A stretch of DNA of 64,000 nucleotides from CAZUGO01 sp964619935 (GTDB lineage: Bacteria > Planctomycetota > Phycisphaerae > UBA1845 > CAIVHJ01), in assembly GCA_964619935.1 (NCBI GenBank), contig CAZUGO010000049.1, forward strand, positions 1 through 64,000. Direction: 5' to 3'. Shown here in pieces: positions 18,004-27,263 of the stretch. Under the pieces are notes generated by a model. That model worked only from the letters and a program-made list of their open reading frames with translations. It was not told the DNA's origin and ran no database searches. Both the position numbers and the translations under genes were made by a program. How positions within the stretch are numbered: the first letter of the stretch is position 1; each line of letters starts with the position of its first letter.

Positions 18004-21000
18004 ATGCAATCGCAGAATGAGGCCGGTTTCGCCGGCGGTACCCGTACGCTTCGTCAATGGGCCCTGTGGATTCTAAGTGTCGCCGGGGTGCTGCTGTCGG
18101 CGGAGCCGCTCCTGGGTCAGGGCGATGGCTCCGAGCGTGCCGAACCCGCCCCCTATGCCCTGCAATGCACCGAGCCGATCCACTACGAACGAATTCCGGT
18201 CAGCCGGATCGTGGTTCCTGCGGAGCCCGGTGCACGCACCGCCCACGGCAATTGTGGCGATTCGCTGGCGGGGCATTCCAGTGCCGACTTCGTGGGGCCC
18301 GACGACTTCAGCGTGGTGACCTGTTTTGCCGAGTTGGAGATCGCCGCGGCATCGTTTTCGGTTGACGAGGGCTTCTTTCCCATCGAGGTGACCAGCGTCG
18401 AAATGGTCTTCGCCAGCCTCTCGGAAGCGCCGACCACGACCACCGTGACCCTGGAAGTCTGGCCCGGCAATCCCGGCGGCGCACTGGCCGGCTTCGTCGT
18501 CGGCGACTTCGTCCTGGACCCGAAAATGGGCATCACTTCGGTGGTTGTCGACCTGCGGCAGAATCCCATCGTGGTCAATCACGACGACGGTGCGCCCAAC
18601 ACCTTCAGCGTCGGCTACCGTCTCGATGTGCACAACGATCAGACCGGCAGCGGTTGCTCCTGCCTGGACATTCCGGTCTCCAGCAACGCCTTTCCGACGG
18701 CGGACACCGACGGCGTCGATCATCCGGCGGACAACTGGTACTTCGAGGACCCGGGCTGCCTGTTTGCCTGCAACGCCGGCTGGATCCGCTTTCAGGACAT
18801 GGGCATCGATTGTGTGCCCTCGGGCGACTGGGCCCTGCAAGCAACCTGGCGGCCGGTGAATTGTCCGGACTTCGGGGCCTGCTGCGACGACGACGGCACC
18901 TGCCAGAACCAGTTCGCCCTGGAATGCAACACCGCCGGCGGCACCTTCCAGGGGGTCGGCAGCATGTGCGGCGACGGCATTGTGGATTGTGAGCCGAAAG
19001 GGTCCTGCTGCCTGGTGGTCGGCGAGAATGCCTATTGCTTCGACAACCAGACCGAGGATGCGTGCTCCGGTCTGGGCGGTGAGTGGCTGGGCATCGGTTC
19101 GGTCTGCGACACGGACGGCAACGGCATCGACGATGCCTGCGCCCCCGAACTCGGGGCCTGCTGTTTGCCGGACGGCAGTTGCGCCAGTCGCACCCAGGAC
19201 GACTGTGCGGCCGGCGGCGGGCAGTACCACGGCGATCAGACGGTGTGTCTTAGTGTGGATTGTGTGGGCGCCTGCTGCGCCGGAGCCAGTTGCCTGGAAG
19301 ACACCCCGGCCGACGGCTGCCCGTTCAACTGGTACGGACCGCTGTCTTCCTGCGGCGATCAGCCGTCGCCGTGTCTGCAGCTGTTGGCTCCGGGGGCTTG
19401 CTGCAAAGTCACCGGCGAGTGCGAGATTCTGGACAAGGCCGACTGCGTCGATCCGGATAGCTGGCAGGGCCCGAACTCGACTTGCGAAGGGTCCATGTGC
19501 GATCAGCCTCTCGGAGCCTGCTGTGGTACCGGAGCGCAAGGTTGCGGATGCGCCTCCAACGTCACCGCGGCGACCTGTGTCGAATTGGGCGGTTCCTGGG
19601 CCGGCCCGAACAGCACCTGTGCCACCGACTGCACCACCTGCCAGGCCTGCTGCAAGTGCCAGGACAGCGGCGTGGTCACCTGCATCGACGTTCAGCCGAG
19701 CGTCTGCACCCAGTTCGGCGGCGAGCCGCTGGGCTCCGGGACGTCCTGTCTGCTGGACAGTTGTGCGCCGCCGGTCGGCGCCTGCTGCGGACCCGGCAAG
19801 GACGTCTGTGCCAACCTCAGCCAGTTTCAATGTGCCAGCCTGGGAGGCGCCTGGCAGGGCTGCAACGGGGTCTGTGAAGATGATCCCTGTGTCGGCTGCT
19901 CCGGCGACGCGGAATGCAACGACATGATCGATTGCACGACCGACGTCTGCGTCGGTGAAAACTGCCAAAATATTCCGAACGACGCGTTGTGTAACGACCA
20001 GGATCCGTGCACGGCGGATTCCTGCAGCCTGGAGCAGGGCTGCGTGCACACCGCGCTGGTCTGTGACGACGGGCTGTTCTGCAACGGGACCGAATCGTGC
20101 TCGGGCGGTTTCTGCCAGGCGGGCGTGCCGCCGTGTCCGATCGAGCAGTGTGATGAAGACACCGACATGTGTTCCGGTCCGGTGCTGGGCGCCTGCTGTG
20201 TGGACGAGACCTGCACCCCGGACCAGAGCTCCGTCGACTGCACGGCGCTGGGCGGATTGTTCCAGGGGGTCGCAACGGTTTGCGCGCCGAACCCCTGTCT
20301 GGCCACCGGCGCCTGCTGCGTCAGCGGGACCGGCTGTGTGGTGGACCAGACCGCGTCGGAATGCGCCGCGCAGGGCGGCGTGTACCAGGGCAACGACAGC
20401 GTCTGCCTGCCGAATCCCTGCCCGACCACCGGCGCCTGCTGCGTCAGCGGGCTGGGCTGTGCTGAGGACCTGACGGCCGCCGGCTGCGCGGATCTCGGCG
20501 GCGCCTATCAGGGTGACGGCAGCGATTGTTCCAGCTCGCCGTGTGTGACCACCGGGGCCTGCTGCACCACGATCGGCTGCATTTCCAACCAGTCGTCGGC
20601 GCAATGCGCTTCTTTCGGCGGTGTGTACCAGGGCAACGGCAGCACCTGCCAGGCCGATACCTGTCTGCTTTCCGGAGCCTGCTGCATCGCGGGTCTCGGT
20701 TGCGTCGAGAACCAGGCGCCCAGTGCGTGTGCGTCCTTCGGCGGAGCCTTCCAGGGCAACGGTTCGACGTGCGTCAGCAACCCTTGCCCGGCCATCGGAG
20801 CCTGCTGCATCGCCGCTCTGGGCTGTGTTGAAAACCAGGCCCCGACGGCCTGTGCCGGCTTCGGCGGCACCTACCAGGGAGATGGCTCGACCTGCGCCAG
20901 CAATCCATGCCCGACCACTGGCGCCTGCTGCGTGGGCGGCTTCGGCTGCATCGGCAACCAGACGCTGACCGACTGCACCGGCTTCGGCGGCGCGTTCCAG

Positions 21001-21957
21001 GGGATCGGCAGCAGCTGCACGCCGAATCCCTGCGTGTCGTGTACCGATTCCGGGGATTGTGACGACGGGATCGCCTGCACGACCGACGATTGTGTCGGCG
21101 ACAGTTGCCAGAACCTGCCCGACAACGACGCCTGTGAGGACGGGGACGCCTGCACCGACGACGTCTGCAATGGGCTCAGCGGGTGCATGAACATCGCAAC
21201 CAACTGCGCCGATGGCGACGCGTGCACCGTGGACAGTTGCGATCCGGTGGCCGGCTGTACCCACGATCCGCTGGCCTGCGACGACGGCGACGCGTGTACG
21301 CTGGACACCTGCGACCCGGCTTCCGGCTGTGTGTTCGAGACCCTCGATTGTGACGACGGCGACGCCTGCACCACCGACGGTTGCGCTTCCGGCGGTTGCA
21401 TCAATACGCCGATGGACTGCGACGACGGCAATCCGTGCACCGAAGACCTGTGCAGCGACGGCGTGTGCAGCAACCCGCCGGCCTGCGACGACGGCTTCTT
21501 CTGCAACGGCATGGAGGGTTGTGATCCGCAAACCGGTTGCCAGGCAGGCACGCCTCCGTGCCCAGCGGAGATGTGCAACGAAGCCGCCGATGATTGCAAG
21601 ACGCCGCCGGCGACCGGAGCCTGTTGCGACTGCCAGGCGGTGTGCAGCGAGGTCACCGAGGCTCAGTGCCTGCTGACCATTGCCGGCGGCAGCTACCTCG
21701 GCGATGGTGCCAGCTGCGCCACGGCGATGTGTGAATGCCCGCAATCGCCCGATATCGAGGACCTGAACGATCCCAACCTGAACTGCAGCGCGGAGGGCTG
21801 CGTCAACGCCCCCGACCTGGCCGTCGTGCTGGGCGCCTGGGGCAATCCGGGCTGCCGCGGGCTGTCGCCGTGCTGTGCCGACTTCACCGGCGACGGGTCG
21901 GTGAATGCTGCCGACCTGGCGGTGGTGCTGGGCTTCTGGGGTTGCCCCGAAGAGTAG
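18004..21957 (+). CDS. Giant secreted GACC-repeat protein with dockerin-like end
   Basis: 1317 residues; AGAGGAGG precedes the ATG. Signal sequence, then an N-terminal domain homologous to the preceding gene (for example AELEIAAASFSVDEGFFPI), then about 16 Cys-rich repeats each opening with GACC or GSCC and closing near CVSNPC. Between and after them are CDDG repeats of the form CDDGDACTLDTCDPASGC. The C-terminus has two dockerin-like loops (DLNDPNLNCSAEGCVNAPDL, with an insertion that breaks the calcium loop, and DFTGDGSVNAADLAVVLGFW) and ends WGCPEE. Very high Cys content implies an exported disulphide-stabilised fibre or adhesin; that role is inference. Middle repeats are nearly identical, so it is prone to copy-number change. 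Confidence 0.8.
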   Translation: MQSQNEAGFAGGTRTLRQWALWILSVAGVLLSAEPLLGQGDGSERAEPAPYALQCTEPIHYERIPVSRIVVPAEPGARTAHGNCGDSLAGHSSADFVGPDDFSVVTCFAELEIAAASFSVDEGFFPIEVTSVEMVFASLSEAPTTTTVTLEVWPGNPGGALAGFVVGDFVLDPKMGITSVVVDLRQNPIVVNHDDGAPNTFSVGYRLDVHNDQTGSGCSCLDIPVSSNAFPTADTDGVDHPADNWYFEDPGCLFACNAGWIRFQDMGIDCVPSGDWALQATWRPVNCPDFGACCDDDGTCQNQFALECNTAGGTFQGVGSMCGDGIVDCEPKGSCCLVVGENAYCFDNQTEDACSGLGGEWLGIGSVCDTDGNGIDDACAPELGACCLPDGSCASRTQDDCAAGGGQYHGDQTVCLSVDCVGACCAGASCLEDTPADGCPFNWYGPLSSCGDQPSPCLQLLAPGACCKVTGECEILDKADCVDPDSWQGPNSTCEGSMCDQPLGACCGTGAQGCGCASNVTAATCVELGGSWAGPNSTCATDCTTCQACCKCQDSGVVTCIDVQPSVCTQFGGEPLGSGTSCLLDSCAPPVGACCGPGKDVCANLSQFQCASLGGAWQGCNGVCEDDPCVGCSGDAECNDMIDCTTDVCVGENCQNIPNDALCNDQDPCTADSCSLEQGCVHTALVCDDGLFCNGTESCSGGFCQAGVPPCPIEQCDEDTDMCSGPVLGACCVDETCTPDQSSVDCTALGGLFQGVATVCAPNPCLATGACCVSGTGCVVDQTASECAAQGGVYQGNDSVCLPNPCPTTGACCVSGLGCAEDLTAAGCADLGGAYQGDGSDCSSSPCVTTGACCTTIGCISNQSSAQCASFGGVYQGNGSTCQADTCLLSGACCIAGLGCVENQAPSACASFGGAFQGNGSTCVSNPCPAIGACCIAALGCVENQAPTACAGFGGTYQGDGSTCASNPCPTTGACCVGGFGCIGNQTLTDCTGFGGAFQGIGSSCTPNPCVSCTDSGDCDDGIACTTDDCVGDSCQNLPDNDACEDGDACTDDVCNGLSGCMNIATNCADGDACTVDSCDPVAGCTHDPLACDDGDACTLDTCDPASGCVFETLDCDDGDACTTDGCASGGCINTPMDCDDGNPCTEDLCSDGVCSNPPACDDGFFCNGMEGCDPQTGCQAGTPPCPAEMCNEAADDCKTPPATGACCDCQAVCSEVTEAQCLLTIAGGSYLGDGASCATAMCECPQSPDIEDLNDPNLNCSAEGCVNAPDLAVVLGAWGNPGCRGLSPCCADFTGDGSVNAADLAVVLGFWGCPEE

Positions 21958-22190
21958 GCATGGTCCTCCCGGGCAACATCGTCCGACTGCGGCGGCAGGA
22001 GCCCGCCGGCAGTGACGTTGCCAGCGCCTGGGTTCTTGTGGTACCATTTTTTCTTCTATCGTCGCCCGCACCGGCCGCTTCCCGGAGGACCGGCAAACGG
22101 TGCTGCTGCCCGGATGTGGGCCGCTTCGCCAACCCCGGCGAAGTCGGGCCTCCCTGAGTCCTGCAATCCCGCGCTGGGAGTCAACCCTGC

Positions 22191-24155
22191 ATGGCCACGA
22201 GAGTTGCCGCCCGTAATGCTACCCGGCAAACGTTCCTGGCGATTGTCGGCCTGGGACTGACGCTGGTCGTCCTGGGGGTCAGCCTGGTGGTGCCGCGGCT
22301 GGAAGCCCCGCGGTTGCGGGCCTCGCGTGATGCCAACCTCCAGATCGAGAGGGCCCGCCGCATTCTGGCGCAGTACGATGCCGGTTTGAGTCTGGATCGC
22401 AACTACCGCAGTCTGCTGGGCGATGAGTGGTTCGAACTCAGCACCGAGACCCTCAACGAGCTGCTGGGCAACCCCGACTATGACGTCGCCGCTGATGTCA
22501 ACGCCAAACTCACCGAATATGCCAATAACCCGGCGATCAAGGAACTGCCCGGGCTCGAGCAGAAGCTGCTGACCCTGCAATACGGGCAGGCCGGCTGGCC
22601 GGCACACAAGAGCCCGGCACCGCCCACCCGAATGAACGGCGCGGGCATGGCCACCCGCGGCAGCGAGCAATACAGCCGCCGCCTGGAAGACAACGCCCGC
22701 ATCCTCGACCAGGCGCTGGGCGAGGCCAACAAGGCGTTGCAGATTCAATATGGCGACTACTCGACCCGCAACCATCCGGCGGCCAATCGACTGGCCGGCG
22801 CGATTCACTACCAGCAGGGTCTGGAACTCGTGGATCGGGTGCTGCTCATGCGCCAGGACCTGGCCACCCGCCGTTTCGGCCTCAAGAATGATATCGCTGA
22901 GCGCCAACGGGTCGAACGGAAGCTGGACCTGGTCGCGGCCAGTGACATCGATTCGGAGATCAGCCGGGCCCAGGCCGAACATCAATCGGCACTTGCCGAC
23001 GTCGTGGATCACGAGGCCAAGGTCGAGGTCCTGAACCAGCACGCCACCGAATTGCGCGGCCGGGTCGAGGCCGCCGTCCAGCGCAGCGAAGCCGCCCGCG
23101 AAGCCATGGAAGCCTTGCAGGACATCGGCGCGGATCTGTCCAGCCCGGGCGGATTTGGCGAGTTCCGAACGGCCTACAGCGATCAGGCCTTGCGGTACCG
23201 CCAAGCGGTCAGCGAGGCCCACCGGTTGGAACGTGGAACCTTGACCAACGCCATCATTGACTACACCGGTGACTATGTCCATGGAAAGTACGTGCCCATT
23301 CAGCAGGATCGCGAAATCGGAATCGACCGCGGCCTGACCCATTGGCAGCAGGATCTCGATACCGCCATGGCCGAGCTGGAGGGGCTCAACGATACTGCCC
23401 AGCGGCTGGCCGAAAACGTCGAGACGCTCAAGGGCTTGAAGCGCAGTTTCGAGGATCGGGCGCGGATCGCCGACGAGGCGGCCGCCGGCTTGCGACAACG
23501 GATCGAGTCCGAATTCAGCGCTTACCTGGCGGCGGCCGACGCCATTCGCCAGGTCGACGAGGAAGCCCTTGCCAGGTTCGAGCAGGCTGCCAAGTCCTTC
23601 CGGGCGGCGCTCGAGGGGGTCGCCGCCGAGCAGCGCGACGCATCAGCCGTCCCCGCAAAACCGACCGACACCGCCCAGCAGGCCTACCAGCAGTTGGTCG
23701 GCCGGCAGCAGAGCCTGGAAGGGCAAGTCCTCGCGGAACAGGGCGATGCCCGGCTGCGCATGGGATTGATTTGCTTGGGGCGCTATCAGGATGCCAATGA
23801 CGCCCTGCAGGATCTCGGCGGCGTTCCGGCGGCTGCCGAGCGCCGCGAGGGTTGGCGCGAATCGGCCGAGGCCGCCCGCCAGGCGACCATCGAGCACACC
23901 GACCAAGCCATTGCCATTCTGAAAGACCGGGCCAAGACCAAGCTCAAGGACAGCGGCTGGCTGGTGGCAGCGGAAATCGGCGTGGCCCATTACGTGCAGG
24001 CAATGGTCGGCGTGGAGTTCGCCGACCAGAAAGCGCAGGAGTGGTACCGCCTGGCAGTCGACGGCCGCGAGGGCGTTCCCGCCGAGCACCAGGTGATGTG
24101 GGATTACCTCAAGGCCCGCATCCAGGCGCCCGAGCCTCCCCCAGCCACCGAATAA
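22191..24155 (+). CDS. Membrane-anchored coiled-coil protein of unknown function
   Basis: 654 residues from ATG 22191 (GGGAG upstream). One N-terminal membrane helix (residues 14-36, AIVGLGLTLVVLGVSLVVP) is followed by a long, mostly helical Ala/Glu/Arg/Gln-rich region with extended coiled coil (about residues 210-300 and 370-560). No enzymatic motif. It is likely an inner-membrane protein with a large periplasmic or cytoplasmic helical rod. Upstream of the sigma factor gene on the same strand, but that gene has its own promoter. Confidence 0.6.
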   Translation: MATRVAARNATRQTFLAIVGLGLTLVVLGVSLVVPRLEAPRLRASRDANLQIERARRILAQYDAGLSLDRNYRSLLGDEWFELSTETLNELLGNPDYDVAADVNAKLTEYANNPAIKELPGLEQKLLTLQYGQAGWPAHKSPAPPTRMNGAGMATRGSEQYSRRLEDNARILDQALGEANKALQIQYGDYSTRNHPAANRLAGAIHYQQGLELVDRVLLMRQDLATRRFGLKNDIAERQRVERKLDLVAASDIDSEISRAQAEHQSALADVVDHEAKVEVLNQHATELRGRVEAAVQRSEAAREAMEALQDIGADLSSPGGFGEFRTAYSDQALRYRQAVSEAHRLERGTLTNAIIDYTGDYVHGKYVPIQQDREIGIDRGLTHWQQDLDTAMAELEGLNDTAQRLAENVETLKGLKRSFEDRARIADEAAAGLRQRIESEFSAYLAAADAIRQVDEEALARFEQAAKSFRAALEGVAAEQRDASAVPAKPTDTAQQAYQQLVGRQQSLEGQVLAEQGDARLRMGLICLGRYQDANDALQDLGGVPAAAERREGWRESAEAARQATIEHTDQAIAILKDRAKTKLKDSGWLVAAEIGVAHYVQAMVGVEFADQKAQEWYRLAVDGREGVPAEHQVMWDYLKARIQAPEPPPATE

Positions 24156-24277
24156 GCCCGCAACCGCTGGGCCAACGCTGCTTCCGCGGCGAATGTCTGG
24201 AGGCCATGGATTGCTATAGTATCAACAATACCAATGGGTTGCGCTTCCGGGCGCGCTTCCGGCCGGTTCTTATTTGG

Positions 24278-24306
24278 TTGAAAGGACTCCGCTGGTCGAC
24301 AATAAT
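24278..24306 (+). promoter_or_regulatory. Sigma-70 type promoter for the sigma factor gene
   Basis: A -35 TTGAAA (24278-24283) and a -10 AATAAT (24301-24306) are separated by exactly 17 bases, a five-of-six match in each box. It lies 31 bases upstream of the ATG at 24338, with GAGGAG as ribosome site in between. Confidence 0.75.
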
Positions 24307-24337
24307 TGAGGTAGAGAGGACGAGAATAGAGGAGACG

Positions 24338-26017
24338 ATGCCAAAGTACTCCAACAGTGACATCGCGCAGTTGGCCCATCAGTTGACCCTGTCTCCCAGG
24401 CGTCAGCGACTGAGTCAGGTCGCAGGTGCCGAACGGCTGCTTGAACTGGTCACACCCGAACGCGAATACCCTTACGACTTTGTCTGCTTCCATCTGACGG
24501 GCTATCGCCCGCTGCGGCCCAGCAAACGGCCGCCGCTGGGCGGCGCCCCATTGATCAGCGACCTGGTGCGCCTGATCGAGCATCTGACGCAGTCGGCCGG
24601 GGTGTTGCTGCGTGTCGTGCCCGGCCCGGTCTACACCCAGGAAGCGTTGGCCGAACGGTTGAGCGTGAGCATGAAGACCATTGCCCGCTGGCGGCAGCGT
24701 GGATTGTCCGGCCTGCGGGTGCTCGACGACGAACGCATCAGCCGGCTGGTCTTCACCGATCGGTCGTTGCGTCGCTTTATTGCCCATCATCGTGATCTGG
24801 TGCTGCGCGGCGGCGCCTTCAAGCAATTGGCTCCGGCCGAGCGCGAGCACATCGTGCAGCGGGCCGTCGAACTGGTCGGCAGCCAGCGGCTGCGCCTGCA
24901 GGAGGTTGCCCGCGTGCTGGCCGAGGAGACCGGGCGGGCAGTGGAGACCATTCGGTACACGCTGCGCCGATACGACCGGGCCTGCCCCGAGCAGGCCTTG
25001 TTCGGCCCCGGTGGACGACCGAAGGTCCCCGATTCGTACGCCGCGGTCTTCCAGGCCCACTTGGGCGGGGTCAGCGCCAGCCGGATCGCCCAGGACCAGG
25101 GCTTGAGCATTCGGCGCGTGGAGCAGATTTGCCGTGAGATGAAGGCCTACGAACTGCTCAACCGAAAACTGCCATATGTCTACCACCCCGAGTTTGACGC
25201 CCCCGATGCCGAGCAGCGCATTCTGGGATGCCCCGAGCCCACAGCCGATAGCGCCGGCGACGGCCGAGTCCGTCCGCCGTCGGAGGCGCCGGCTTATTTC
25301 AAGGCGCTTTACGACGTTCCGTTGCTGACCGCCGAGCAGGAACGAGATCTCTTCCGGCGGTACAACTTCTGCAAGTACAAGGCCCAGATGCTGGTGTCCG
25401 AACTGGAACCGTGCGCGGTGACCCGCCGGCAGTTGGCGGCGATCGATCGGTTCCTGGAGTCCGCGGACGACTTCCAGAACCGAATCATTCGAGCCAACCT
25501 GCGGCTGGTGGTCAGCATCGCCAATCGCCACAACCGGGCGAACGGCAACGTTCTTGAGCTGGTCAGCGACGGCAACGTGTCGCTGATGCGGGCCGTGGAG
25601 CGGTTCGATTTCTCGCGCGGTTTCAAATTCAGCACGTACGCCACCTGGGCCATCATGAAGAACTTCGCCCGAACCATTCCGGAAGAGCGCTATCGCTACA
25701 CCCGCTACGTCACCGGGCGCGAGGAGCTGCTCGAAACCGCGCCGGCTCGCGACACGGAAGCCATCCACGGTCCGGCCGAAGCCCGCAGCCTGCGGGCGGC
25801 TCTGAAGCGCGGCCTGGATCAGCTGGATGACCGCGAGCGCGAGATTCTGGCCTGCCACTACGGGCTGAGCGGGGCGCCCGAGGTGCCGACCACGCTGGAG
25901 CAACTGGGTACGCGCTTCGGGGTGACTAAGGAGCGCATCCGGCAGATCGAGAAGCGGGCCCTGGCCAAGCTCAAAGCCGTGCTGTCACCGTCGCTCGGCG
26001 ATTATGCCGAGGCCTGA
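24338..26017 (+). CDS. Sigma-70 family sigma factor with N-terminal multi-HTH extension
   Basis: 559 residues from ATG 24338 (GAGGAG eight bases upstream); the frame stays open further 5' but that part overlaps the previous gene. The C-terminal half is a clear primary-type sigma factor. Region 1.2 is about 327-350, region 2 about 384-447 (NLRLVVSIANRH, then GFKFSTYATWAIMKNFAR), and region 4 about 495-547 (TRFGVTKERIRQIEKRALAK). Region 3 is reduced. The N-terminal 280 residues are unusual: three putative helix-turn-helix segments at about 99-121 (YTQEALAERLSVSMKTIARW), 185-211 and 243-270 (GVSASRIAQDQGLSIRRVEQ). It binds core RNA polymerase and promoter DNA; the extension may add DNA or regulator contacts. 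Confidence 0.85.
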   Translation: MPKYSNSDIAQLAHQLTLSPRRQRLSQVAGAERLLELVTPEREYPYDFVCFHLTGYRPLRPSKRPPLGGAPLISDLVRLIEHLTQSAGVLLRVVPGPVYTQEALAERLSVSMKTIARWRQRGLSGLRVLDDERISRLVFTDRSLRRFIAHHRDLVLRGGAFKQLAPAEREHIVQRAVELVGSQRLRLQEVARVLAEETGRAVETIRYTLRRYDRACPEQALFGPGGRPKVPDSYAAVFQAHLGGVSASRIAQDQGLSIRRVEQICREMKAYELLNRKLPYVYHPEFDAPDAEQRILGCPEPTADSAGDGRVRPPSEAPAYFKALYDVPLLTAEQERDLFRRYNFCKYKAQMLVSELEPCAVTRRQLAAIDRFLESADDFQNRIIRANLRLVVSIANRHNRANGNVLELVSDGNVSLMRAVERFDFSRGFKFSTYATWAIMKNFARTIPEERYRYTRYVTGREELLETAPARDTEAIHGPAEARSLRAALKRGLDQLDDREREILACHYGLSGAPEVPTTLEQLGTRFGVTKERIRQIEKRALAKLKAVLSPSLGDYAEA

Positions 26018-26180
26018 TCGGCCACCGGCCCGCGATTTCCTCCAGTGCCACCCAATTCTGCGTATGGTTGTTCGCACGGGCTGCCGATGTTGACTATCGA
26101 GGGCCGCGCCGCTGCGGTAAGATCCGGCGCGGCACGATCGGCTAGCCAACGAGGCGCAGGCAGCGCCGAGGACCGGCCAC

Positions 26181-27263
26181 ATGCACACCTTGCGCGATGG
26201 ATTCCAGGAAGGCCCGCCCGAGCTGACCATCGGCGACCATGCCATCGCCGCCAACAGTCAGCCGTACGTCATTGCCGAGGCCGGCGTCAACCACAACGGC
26301 AGCGTCGATCAGGCTCGGCGTTTGGTTGACGCCGCGAAGCAGGCTGGTGCCCAGGCGGTCAAATTCCAGGTGTTCTCCGCCGAGGCCCTGGTCACCGCCG
26401 AGGCCCCGGCGGCCGCGTACCAGGTGACTGGCAGCGGGTGCCGCTCCCAGCGTGAACTGCTCCGGGGACTGGAACTCGATCGCCAGGCGTTCGAAGCATT
26501 GGCTGCCCACTGCCGCACGGCCGCCATCGACTTCCTGGCGACGCCATTCAGCATCGCCGACCTTCAGGTGGTTGTAGCACTGGGGGTTCCGGCGCTGAAG
26601 ATCGCCTCGCCCGACCTGAACAATCACCCGCTGTTGAGCGCCGCGGCCGCCACTGGGTTGCCGCTGTTGCTGTCGACCGGGGCCTCGTATCCGGTGGAAA
26701 TCGATGAAGCGGTGGCTTACTTGGATCGTTGTGAAGCCTGCGATCGGCTGGTGCTGTTGCACTGCGTCAGTTGCTACCCGACGCCGCCGGCGCGGGCCGC
26801 GCTGTGCAACATCACCCGGTTGTACCAGCGCTACGGCGTGTGGAGCGGCTACAGCGACCACACCGAGTCCACCGACATCGCCGGCCTGGCGGTGGCTTGC
26901 GGCGCCCGCGTGCTGGAGAAGCACCTGACCCTGGATCGGTCACTGCCCGGTCCGGACCAGGCGTTTTCGCTGACGCCGGCGATGTTCCAGGAATACGTTC
27001 AGGCGGCCCACCGAGCCTGGCAGTGCCTGGGATTGCCGCGCGACGCGGCCGTGGGTGAGGAACTCGAGGTGCGCCGACTGGCCCGCAAGAGCGTGGTCAG
27101 TCGCGCCGCGATTCGACAAGGCCAGGCCATCACCGTGGAGATGTTGACGCTTAAGCGACCCGGCGGCGGGATCGAGCCGCGCGACGTCTTCACGCTGATC
27201 GGCCGTGAGGCGGCCTGCGACATTGCGGCCGATGTGCCGTTGGATTGGAGCATGGTGCGCTGA
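26181..27263 (+). CDS. neuB: N-acetylneuraminate synthase-like protein (NeuB family)
   Basis: 360 residues. IAEAGVNHNGSVDQARRLVD and GAQAVKFQ open the TIM barrel. LHCVSCYPTP and SGYSDHTES carry the expected metal and substrate residues. The C-terminal 60 residues form the SAF/antifreeze-like domain (RKSVVSRAAIRQGQAITVEM). The family condenses phosphoenolpyruvate with ManNAc or a related sugar to a nonulosonic acid. Which sugar is used here cannot be told from sequence. It ends one base into the next gene (TGATG overlap at 27261-27265), so the pair is translationally coupled. Confidence 0.9.
   Translation: MHTLRDGFQEGPPELTIGDHAIAANSQPYVIAEAGVNHNGSVDQARRLVDAAKQAGAQAVKFQVFSAEALVTAEAPAAAYQVTGSGCRSQRELLRGLELDRQAFEALAAHCRTAAIDFLATPFSIADLQVVVALGVPALKIASPDLNNHPLLSAAAATGLPLLLSTGASYPVEIDEAVAYLDRCEACDRLVLLHCVSCYPTPPARAALCNITRLYQRYGVWSGYSDHTESTDIAGLAVACGARVLEKHLTLDRSLPGPDQAFSLTPAMFQEYVQAAHRAWQCLGLPRDAAVGEELEVRRLARKSVVSRAAIRQGQAITVEMLTLKRPGGGIEPRDVFTLIGREAACDIAADVPLDWSMVR

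Noticed and set aside
20285..21050. CRISPR-like DNA repeats within the giant gene
   Set aside because: The repeated units are codon-phased and encode GACC protein repeats.
18073..22071. A 1332-codon open frame on the minus strand opposite the giant GACC-repeat gene
   Set aside because: It is low in Cys, rich in Ala/Arg/Gly/His, has no domain, and mirrors the codon bias of the real plus-strand gene; long antisense frames are common at this GC content.
23852..24337. 5' extension of the sigma factor frame into the coiled-coil gene
   Set aside because: It overlaps another gene and the promoter; ATG 24338 has a strong ribosome site and begins a normal sequence.
24104..25903. A 599-codon minus-strand frame opposite the sigma factor
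   Set aside because: The plus-strand frame has unmistakable sigma regions 2 and 4 and a promoter; the other is a shadow.
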